Source: Karstenula rhodostoma CBS 690.94 (Eukaryota; Ascomycota; Dothideomycetes; Pleosporales; Didymosphaeriaceae). Taken from it: DNA of 64,000 nt. The DNA is taken from positions 2,369,711-2,433,710 of the forward strand of contig MU001495.1 of assembly GCA_010093485.1 (NCBI GenBank), read 5' to 3'. Shown piece after piece: positions 56,028 through 64,000 of the stretch (position 1 is the first letter of the stretch; the number at the start of each line of letters is the position of its first letter). The notes beneath the pieces are model-generated. The model did not search any database. It had not been told where the DNA came from and saw only the letters and a list, made by a program, of their open reading frames with translations. A program made the translations under genes and the position numbers.

Positions 56028-57216
56028 CTATGCAATGAACTTGATAGCGCGCTTGTCCAAGTTCTCAATGCTGATGGGCGCCTCCGCGGTCGGCATGTCA
56101 TCCGTGAATGGGTCGTTCTGGCACTCGCTGCTGGCCTGGCTCCACGTCACCTGGTCGAGCTCGCCGCCCTGCGAGAACGAGAAGTCGCTGCCGTCCTCGA
56201 GCCAGATCTTGACGCTAGCATCGTAGCTACCCTTGTATACGCCCGACATGGCGGTCGCACGGCAGTACACCTTGCCACCCGGGGGCACCGTCGTGCTGGT
56301 CTGGTAGGTGAGCTCGGCGGTGTCGGCGGTGGCTTGGCTCGACGTGTCGGTGAGGGTCGTCTCGAAACTGAGGGTCGTGGTGGACTTGCCGCCGATGCCG
56401 AGGAGCTCGCCGGAGACTTCGACGGCCTCGGTGATGCCGAAGCTGAGGGCGGCGGAGGTGGTGTAGGTCTTAGTTACAGTGCGGGCCTGTTTCTTGGAGA
56501 AGGAGAAGTCGTCGCTGGCATTGACTTGGTTGTTCTTGTGGTCGGCGTAGTCGATGATCATGGTGTTGAGGCCTTGCATGCGCTCGTTGAGGCTGTCGAC
56601 GTTGTCGGACTGGTGATGTTAACGGGGTCGTTTCAAGGTTGGGAGGGGCGTTGCTTACAAACTTGACGTTTTCGATGGTCACTTTCTTGACCTTGCTCTT
56701 GAGGAAGAGCACACCCATGCCATCGATGCTGTCGCCACCGCGACCGTAGGCACCAAGCATGATGCCGGACTGGACGTCCGTCTCGTATGTGGTTTGGCCG
56801 TCGGTGTCTTTGCCGACGTTGAGCTCGCCGCCAGACTTCAGACGGAGGTAGACACGGCCCAGGTACTTGCCGTTGCCGTTACCCCATGTCTTGAGCTGGG
56901 AGATACCGTCCTTGGAGGGGTCCCAGTCGATGCGCTGGTGCTCGCCTATGTCGTCCAGCTTGCCCACCATGCCGCTGTTGGAGCCGTCGCTATAGTAGAG
57001 CTGGACGGCGCGGACAGCCTTTTTGGAGGCCCAGACCTCCATGCCGGTGACGACGATACCTGCATCATACTTTGTGTGACACCACTCACCACCTCCTTGG
57101 CCGCCGATGTACAGTACATTGGTCCAGGGGCCATTGGCGCAGTCAGCGGCGTTGGCCAGGCCAGACAGGAAGAGAGCAGCAGATCCCAAGAGGAGCGATC
57201 TGGGGTTGAAAAACAT
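56028..57216 (-). CDS. Secreted jacalin-like/aerolysin-like protein (putative beta pore-former)
   Basis: Exons 56659-57216 and 56028-56609 (49-nt intron) give 379 residues. A signal peptide (MFFNPRSLLLGSAALFLSG and on, cut near residue 23) is followed by a jacalin-type lectin region (GGQGGGEWCHTKYDAGIVVT, GMEVWASKKAVRAVQLYYSD, LGAYGRGGDSIDGMGVLFL). The C-terminal half has the Ser/Thr-rich amphipathic strands typical of the aerolysin/ETX-MTX2 fold: DDFSFSKKQARTVTKTYTTS, EVSGELLGIGGKSTTTLSFE and TTVPPGGKVYCRATAMSGVY. The family binds a glycan or protein receptor, oligomerises and inserts a beta hairpin; whether this protein is active is not known. It is intact, with consistent phases. Natterin-like or effector roles are possible alternatives. 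Confidence 0.78.
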
Positions 57217-58262
57217 GGTGATTGCGCTGTGAAGCTAGAAATGAATGACTAAAGTGAGCGACCTGGCGTCTGAATGAAAGAACTTCCGCTAGTGATGAAG
57301 CAGAGAAAGAGACTGTAGCCGGCAGTATTAACGAACAAGGGAAACTGAATGAATGGAAGCAATGTACCTGCACCCACCCACTCTTTAAACAGCCACGATC
57401 GGACATTGTGGGTCCTAATTCTACCCAAAATATTCTCTGGGAAACGAAACAAGGCGGTGCATGCAGAGTGGTTGCGTGCGCATGGCAGGCCAATGTCCGT
57501 GTCGCGAGTCTTCTCGATCTAGCTCGACTCTCAAAACTACACATCCCTGCGGTGTAGTATTTTTGGGGCTACAACATTGGGGCCTCTTGATCGACTAGCA
57601 GCACTCGGTCGCGTAAGGTATTGTGATTGCCGCGGGATGACCAGTTGTGTATCGATCCTTCCAGTCAAGCTGTTGCGGGCCTGATGGCGGTCGATCGCAA
57701 GCAGATGCCAAAAGCAATCCTCGCAAGATGCATTTCCGACTCTTTCGTTGCAAGTGGTTAGCCGGCTGCGGGAAGTCGTCGACCACGGGTGCCGGCAGGG
57801 AGGGTCAACACCGGCCCGTCGTCCCCAACAGCCATTAGGGGAGCAGGAGGCTCGCAAAAAGGCGTGGAGAAGAGCGCACACGTGAGGAGATGGCTGTTGC
57901 TGGTTTCACAATGGATGAATGAAGGAGGTAGGGTGCCTGACCGGGAGCGATTAGCGTGCCACAGCCGTGCACCTTAATTTCACATGGCTCGAAGTCCGAC
58001 GGGCCTGCCGAGTGTAGAGAATGGTCGACGCCACATCCGCAAGGCGGCAGTTTGGGACTGGTGGTGGTGTGTGGTGGTGTGTGGTGGTAGGTGGTGGTGG
58101 GTGGTGGCGCGTAGCTGGAGGGCGGGCGGGTAGCTTGTTGCCGTCGAGGGCCCCGTGCTGAAACATGCTCGGCAGGCGCGACCGACATCAACATCCTCGA
58201 ACGGCGCTGCTACGCTACACTGTATTTGGTCCCGGTGAGGGGTCCGCCGGCCGACGAACACC
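57217..58262. other. Intergenic region, about 1 kb
   Basis: Divergent promoter region between the jacalin/aerolysin-like and FHIP-like genes, including a GT-rich repeat at 58061-58107. No gene seen. Confidence 0.4.
58061..58107 (+). repeat. 10-bp GT-rich tandem repeat
   Basis: About four and a half units of GTGGTGGTGT with small changes, about 160 nt before the FHIP-like start. G-rich strand could form unusual structures. Confidence 0.7.
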
Positions 58263-61103
58263 ATGGACTTTGTGCGTAGCCCTCTGTGCGCGCGTGCAGT
58301 GAATTGCGTGCTGACGGCCGCAGTGGAAGGGGCTCTTCGGCGGCAGCTCTGCCGCCAGGAAGGCCGCCCAGGCCAACGATCCGCAACAGCGTCTGGCACG
58401 CTTCCGCCAGCGATACAACCAGGTCCTGGTGCGCATACCCCCTCGACGCCCTCTCTACTGCACCGTCTGATGGCAACAGCAAATATGGCAAAAGTCGGAG
58501 TCCCTAGCCAGCGACCGCGAGGCCCTGGCCAACCTGCGCCGCGGGTTCCAGGGCCTCACCAAGATGATCGAGGACGAATCCCGCCTGCCTGCCCCCCACC
58601 TGTGCCTGAGCTTCGCCGCCGCCCAGCAGATATACACGGCTGTCTCCAAGATCGCAGCTACGTCGCACGACGAGCGCATGGTGCGCGACGCCGTCCAGCT
58701 CTACAACGCCCTTATCGATAGCGAAGAGGAGGACTTTCTGGAGAATGACGTATTCGCCGTGTCGCTCATGAACTTCATCGGCCGTTCCATCACCTCGATA
58801 ACCCTGGGCGAGGACATCGAAGCCGACATTGTCGAGCTGCTGTTCGGCATCGCCGCCAAGATCAGACTGCAGCCCGAGATCCTGCCCGTGTGGTTCACCA
58901 CCGCATCCGCCGACGCAAATGGCCGCCTCGCCAACCAGAAGGTCGACTTCGCCGGTGTGACGCAGAAGGAAGACTTCCCGCTATGCTATCAGCTCATCGA
59001 CAAGGTCCACCACGAGGGCCGCATCGGCGAGTTTGCCCGCATGGGGTTGCTCTACATCTTCGAGTCTGCGTCAAAGTCGCTACCTCTAGAGAAATGGATC
59101 GTGAACAGTGACCTTCCCACCCTTATGGCTACCGGCCTGGGTGCATTGTACAGCCAGCTCAGCAGGTCCGTATCCCTGAACTTTGGGCGCCGAAATCCAA
59201 GCTAACAGATCAAGACTCTTGTCCATCTTGCACCCCCCCGAGGGCATGCCCCTTATTCTGCAGCTGTCCGACTATTCTGAGATGCGCGCCAATCCAGATG
59301 CAACGAGCCTGTTCTCCGACGACTTCCAAAGCCATCTCGTGACGTTCTTGTCCTATCTCACTTTCTGGCAGGATGTGCTCGAACACTGTCGGTCCACTGA
59401 CGTTCGGCACACGTTAATCGAATACTTCCAGGTCCTCTTCCTCCAACAACTGCTGTCCGTACACTCCTCCTCGTCCTGGCCTTGCGCCATACTGATGCAC
59501 CTTCAGATACCCCTACATTGTCCAATCGTCCGATGCTGATGGTGGCTCTTCCGTGGCCGTGCTAACGTACTTGCGCCGCATCCTAGATGCGCTGGACCAT
59601 CCCGAGCTTGTTCAGATGATCCTCCAATACCTCCTCGCTCTACCTGATTACTCTGCAGCTACGCCGATAGACCCCACATCACCGGCTGCTCTTCGGCGGA
59701 GGCAGTCTTTGATGCTGCTAAACGGACCAAAGCAGGAGGAAGACAGCATGTCTCCTTCCCTGTTCAATCTTGTGGACCTGATCTTGCAGAGCGCAGACTC
59801 CCGCAACCCGCAAACTGTCATTGCCGCCTTGAAGCTCACCACCGTGCTTTTGGGTAAGCACCACGGGTATGCTCTTGGCTCCTTGGTCAAAGTCACAAAC
59901 ATACACCACAAAGAACCGCACCGCACGGTGGGCGCACTCAACATGGAGCTTGACACGTATTTGAACATTGCTATTGACGTTGCAGGCGAAGGCGGCGTCG
60001 ACGAAGCCTACGAATGCCACCTGAAGGATAAGTTAAGTATACTCGAGTCACATCCATGTTCCCTCAAAGCTCTCGCACTTCCATCAGCGTCTCTGCAGAG
60101 CGTTGGGTACTTTGATGCCGAGAGTGGCCCACGAGAAGTTGGTCCGCATCATCTAATCCCAGAGGATCCGCTCTTCAAGTCTTTGGTCGACTTACTGTTG
60201 CGCTTTCTCACCAATGACGTGGAGACGAACCTCGCACTTACCGAGACCATCATCAGCCTAGGGTCGTGCAGTGAATTGAGGTTGGAGGGATGGCTCTCCG
60301 TGGACCCTTCAGACTACAGATACCCAGACGACGGTGTCGATTACGATGCCTTTTCGAACGACAGCCTTCGCGACATGTACAAAGCCAGTCGAAGGCCAGT
60401 TTGGGATTCAGCAGCAGCACCCCAGCTGCTCACATGCCTCCAACAGCTGCAAGAACAGATCAGCGCACTCCGAGCCGACATCCAAGATTGGGACGAACAT
60501 GTCGCCAGCCGCAAAGACGCGTTCCGTTTTCATGAAGAGGTGCACGATGCCATGCGCTCGCCGACGCCGTCAATGCCTCCCCGCCCGTCCACAGAAGCCC
60601 CGGCGGGATCGTGGACCCCTCAGATACCCAAGGCCCCCTCAGGAACACAAACACCCCGAGGACGGAAAGAAGGTCTTGACCGTCGCGAAACGCCCGCGCC
60701 CTCTCCGGCGCCTTCTCGGTTAGGCAACGCGCCTGTGGGCGGCAGTCCGTCGCGCGGCATGTCACCCCTGCCTGCGCCTCAGGCGGGAAAAAGGCAGACC
60801 ACGCTCATGACGGACATTGATGCAAATCTTTCCGTCTTCAAGAAGTCAGAGTTTCTGAAGCGGCGGATACGCTTCAACCGGCCCGCGGGCTCGGATGCGG
60901 TCGAGGTGATGCTGTCCAAGTACCTACCGCCGCCCAAAGACGACGCCGAGGATGCCGCCGCCGAGGCGGAGAAAGACGACGTCCGGGAAGCGAGCTTGCT
61001 GCATATTATCACGAACGTGGTGATACTGCAGGAGTTTGTGCTGGAGCTCGCGGCGCTACTGCAGGTGCGGGCGAGCTTGTTCGAGGAGGTGCGCCATGTG
61101 TAG
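58263..61103 (+). CDS. FHIP/RAI16-like protein (FHF complex, Hook-interacting)
   Basis: In Aspergillus, FhipA works with HookA and FTS to link early endosomes to dynein. Five exons (58263-58271, 58324-58428, 58480-59165, 59215-59454, 59507-61103) give 878 residues starting MDFWKGLFGG. The first exon is 9 nt. Exon 3 has LRRGFQGLTKMIEDESRLPA and SHDERMVRDAVQLYNALID; after exon 4 the RAI16-like core continues with SLLSILHPPEGMPLILQLS and GGSSVAVLTYLRRILDALDH, NPQTVIAALKLTTVLLGKHH. A Pro/Ser-rich disordered stretch (60560-60790) precedes a conserved end with LLHIITNVVILQEFVLELAA. Introns 3 and 4 both use GTCCGT donors, which is unusual. All phases agree. Confidence 0.85.
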
Positions 61104-61885
61104 GCTAGTGGTGTCTTTGTATGCGGGCGGATTAGTGTAGCGTGTTTTGTTGCCGTGTATACCACTTGTTATAATCTTCTGCTTCGCGGACCGGATTTCC
61201 TGTTGATGTTCTGTATGCTCCCTCCAGCAAACTCGGCGCGTCTTTCCGTCCACCCTTGCACATCCACAGCTGCCATCTGTGTAAAGCTCACGTCGTCGGG
61301 ACCAGGACTTACCAAGCAGCTAGACCTCCATAGAACCGCCTGTCCCCCTCCTCTCAGACATCCTCACACAACAAACCATCATCCACTCACTCACCCCGCC
61401 CCTCCCCATCCACGCACACCCCGAACAGCGAAATCTAAATGCTGAAGCACACCCCGCTACTGCATGCCTCTATACCCGAAACACTGGCTGTTGAAAAGAA
61501 AAGGCAGACTCTGGGGGATTTGACGGCCACCTGTAGAAAGCGTTGGGGTGCAGATGGGCAGATGTCCTGGCTGGGATGACGTTCAGCTGAGGGGGGTTTG
61601 TGGAGTTGGTGGTGGGGGTGAGGACATGCACAGGGTGAGTGTGTATGGGTATGGGTAACGTAGGAATAGCTCTTTAGAGAACTCATCTAGCTTCTGTCGA
61701 ATATTCCGCTCCACGCTTTTACAAGCCGCGGCAAAACGCAGTAAAAGAACCCAATGGGTGGGGGTACCAAAATACGAATATTTCAAAAGCAAAGATATCC
61801 AGCTTTTGTTGTGGTATAAGCAAGCGTCACTATCAGACGCTAAAACATGCAGATCAAGTTACACACACTATACACATCTTGTACT
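61104..61885. other. Intergenic region between convergent genes
   Basis: About 780 nt. Only short ORFs; no gene seen. Confidence 0.4.
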
Positions 61886-62753
61886 CTACGACCCCTTCTT
61901 CGCCAGCTCCAAATGCCACGCCATAACGCTCGCAAAGATGCCCTTCCCACCGCTCTCGATAACGTCCCCATGGCACGGAATGATCCTCTCGAAATCCCAC
62001 TGATGGATCTTACTCACGCTCCTGCCGAACCCCGCCCGGTCTGCACTGCTAATCCCATACCAGAGCATCCTCTTCTGCGCATTCCCCTGCGTGTTCGTCA
62101 ACATGCCGAAGATCTTGGTCAGGATGCCGCTCGTCGCGCTGACGCCCGCCTTGCTGTACTGCTCCGTCGAGGGGTAGTTGAACATGAGGTCGGCCTCGAT
62201 GAGGGTGCGGGTGGGCTTGTGGTTGAAGACGATTTCCTTGTTGGCGTGCGCGGGGACGTACTCCCAGTCGAATTCGCGGTCGAAGTCGGGGTCGATGGTG
62301 GTGACGGGGTGGTCTTTGCTGAAGACGTGCGCGAAGGGGACGTCTTCGTTGTTTTGGGATTTGCGCTTCTCGGGGAGGCCTTCGGGGCCGAGGACTTGGG
62401 CGTTGGGGTAGGCGGCGTGCCAGGGGCCGAGGAAGATGTGGTGCTGGAGGGGTGATGTCAGCGACTGGGTTGTGAAAAGCGCGGGGGAGGGAAAGACGCA
62501 CTTCGATGTCGAGCGCGGTGATGTATTTGACTTCGCCCAGCTCGGCCACCTTCTGCTTGACCTCGTCTGTGAGCGCGACGGGTGAGAAGACGGCCAGGGA
62601 GCCGTTCTGGAGGCGGACGACGGTGCCGCGTCCGCCAATCTTTATGCGACCGAAGCGCGCAAAGGGAACGGAGAAGGTGGTGATGGTGCGCGGGACGACT
62701 TCCCGGATGACCATCACCTCGGCGGGGTTTGACGGTACGAGTTTGTCAGACAT
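61886..62753 (-). CDS. DUF4336-like protein
   Basis: Exons 62502-62753 and 61886-62443 (58-nt intron) give 269 residues starting MSDKLVPSNPAEVMVIREVV. Features fit the DUF4336 family (metallo-beta-lactamase-like scaffold): GGRGTVVRLQNGSLAVFSPV, GEVKYITALDIEHHIFLGPW, then HAAYPNAQVLGPEGL, FVFNHKPTRTLIEAD-type strand (here EIVFNHKPTRTLIEADLMFN) and a final IIPCHGDVIESGGKGIFAS. The His residues in HHIFLG and PCHGD would be placed as in MBL-fold proteins, but enzymatic activity is not established for this family. Intact, good start context. Confidence 0.75.
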
Positions 62754-63527
62754 ATTGGTGGTTTATCGTCTGCTGGATTTCGCGAGAAAGAGATACGACA
62801 CGGTGATCGGAAACTTGGGGAAGCTTGTGCTTGGTCGCTGCTCAGGACCCTGAGATTGCGAGACAATGACGCAATGTACTAGATCAGTATACAGTAGCCA
62901 CACGCAAAGAATTCAGTGAATGTTAGCAGCTGGGCGGGTTAGCAAAACATATATAAATGCGCTGGCTGGCCGCGCCGCTGTGATTTGATATGTAACCCCC
63001 GTGGTCTGGTCATGTTAGACTGCAGTGGAGCTCCAGCTTGTGACGCGGTGTTGCGCAAGCAAACTGATGTCAAATGTCAACAGCCGAGGCGTTCCCATTG
63101 GGCGCCTGATGCCTTACCAGCATTCAGGGCTAGCCCACCACATCACGGACCCTAGGGAAATTCAAATTGACTGTGTTCGTCCGAAACGGTCGCCGCGACG
63201 GAGGTCTTATTGAAGATTTTGTTTATCTGGAGCACTGATATCGAAACCTGGTGGAGCAGCGCGGAGCTGCTTTGCCATTCTGAGCCCCCGAGGCGCTTGA
63301 AATTGTCGACGACCCTCGGCATGCTCTCGCTCGCGGCGAATAATTTGCCCAGAAGCATCCGGATCTCTGTCTTCTGTCCGGCCTAGCCAAAACGGGTATC
63401 AGATAATGTTGCGCATCTTGCGACTCGCCTTCGCCGACTTCGTATGCAACGCGCCAAGCCGCGCAGAGCGTATGCTTCTGGAACGCGACACAGTAGTAAT
63501 CCAAACTGGTGTTTTTGGGCTTCTTCT
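62754..63527. other. Intergenic region
   Basis: About 770 nt: promoter of the DUF4336 gene and 3' flank of rrp45. No supportable gene. Confidence 0.4.
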
Positions 63528-64000
63528 TCATCCTACGGGCCTGTCAAACGGCCTGTCATTCTCAGCACTCAGCTCTGCCAATAATCCTCCGGCGTTTCTC
63601 TTTTTAGCGTCCTCGTCCAGCTGCGTCTGTATGAACTTGCTCATCTCTTTGACTTTCTGTAGGGCGAGATTTGTGAGGTTGAACAGCGCGTAAGGCTCCA
63701 CGGTTGCGCCTCCATACTTGGCAATCTGACACACTTCGCCATGTCGATTCATCGTGATGATGACTTCGCCGTTTCGAACTTGCTCTTCGGCAAGGTTCGC
63801 GTCTACCAGAAATAGCTCGCCCTCCTCGAAGTAGGAGAACGTCACGCAGAGCGGCTGGTGCAGTATCGAGAGAGGTATTGGATCGCGCTCGCGTATGCTC
63901 AGGACAGTTGCTTTCTCGCCTTCGACCACGACGTCTGGTCTTCGGAAATGCTGCAGTGCGGCCATGACTGCGATGCAGGATGCGTCGATGAGACCTCCAT
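63528..64000 (-). CDS. rrp45: Exosome subunit Rrp45 (RNase PH-type), 5' part outside window
   Basis: Rrp45 is a ring subunit of the RNA exosome, acting in 3'-5' processing and decay of RNA in nucleus and cytoplasm. The visible 157 codons give the C-terminal half of the RNase PH fold: IDASCIAVMAALQHFRRPDV, then DPIPLSILHQPLCVTFSYFE, EGELFLVDANLAEEQVRNGE, and VIITMNRHGEVCQIAKYGG, which match Rrp45/EXOSC9. A helical C-terminal extension (LALQKVKEMSKFIQTQLDED) follows, and the frame ends at 63528 after FDRPVG. The window edge at 64000 cuts the gene, so the start is not seen. Confidence 0.88.
   Translation of the reverse strand, partial: GGLIDASCIAVMAALQHFRRPDVVVEGEKATVLSIRERDPIPLSILHQPLCVTFSYFEEGELFLVDANLAEEQVRNGEVIITMNRHGEVCQIAKYGGATVEPYALFNLTNLALQKVKEMSKFIQTQLDEDAKKRNAGGLLAELSAENDRPFDRPVG

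Overview
The window is nuclear DNA of a filamentous ascomycete (Pezizomycotina). This follows from many short spliceosomal introns (about 46-70 nt, GT-AG with CTGAC/CTAAC-like branch sites), fungus-restricted families (velvet regulator, HET-domain proteins, WSC domain, Utp16-type U3 factor), and an AT-rich, mutation-degraded transposon block that looks like RIP. A Dothideomycete is my best guess, but it is inferred and not shown by the sequence. I saw no rRNA, tRNA, CRISPR or bacterial operon structure.

Layout. 0.3-4.3 kb: a VelC-like velvet regulator and CTP synthase (with a 10-nt microexon), both on +. 5.3-7.5 kb: a frameshifted HET-domain gene on -. 8.2-15.2 kb: housekeeping block with twinfilin, the mitochondrial succinate/fumarate carrier (6 exons), a U3 snoRNA-associated nucleolar protein, and a divergently transcribed mitochondrial Sel1/TPR-like protein. 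15.3-23.0 kb: two divergently transcribed MACPF-type pore-forming-like genes; the second carries a C-terminal bulb-type lectin domain, and its reading frame is broken once. 23.0-27.4 kb: a small membrane protein, a repeat-rich WSC cell-surface protein, a Gly/His-rich exon and a diverged tandem duplication. 27.6-34.3 kb: a secreted carboxylesterase (one frameshift), ETF beta subunit, an F-box-like protein and an isochorismatase-fold hydrolase.

34.3-45.1 kb is a gene-poor, decayed compartment. It holds an 840-bp TIR element with TA flanks and an AT-rich core, a HET pseudogene with two in-frame stops, a ubiquitin-like-domain pseudogene with RIP-type nonsense codons, a small secreted cysteine-rich (effector-like) gene and fragments of a membrane protein gene. 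45.2-53.5 kb: Vms1 (ribosome quality control), a conserved hypothetical, a divergent second twinfilin-like gene with a GC-AG intron, and a decaying dynamin-like (SLIP-GC-type) GTPase. 56.0-64.0 kb: a secreted jacalin/aerolysin-like protein, a FHIP/RAI16-like dynein adaptor subunit, a DUF4336-like protein and the 3' part of the exosome subunit Rrp45.

How it fits together. The housekeeping genes are intact by conceptual splicing. The breaks cluster in accessory families (HET x2, MACPF-lectin, carboxylesterase, ubiquitin-like, GTPase). The mix of HET proteins, a large GTPase and three pore-forming-type proteins resembles a fungal self/non-self or defence repertoire, but that functional link is inference. 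Splice sites were chosen by eye and checked only for phase and family fit.
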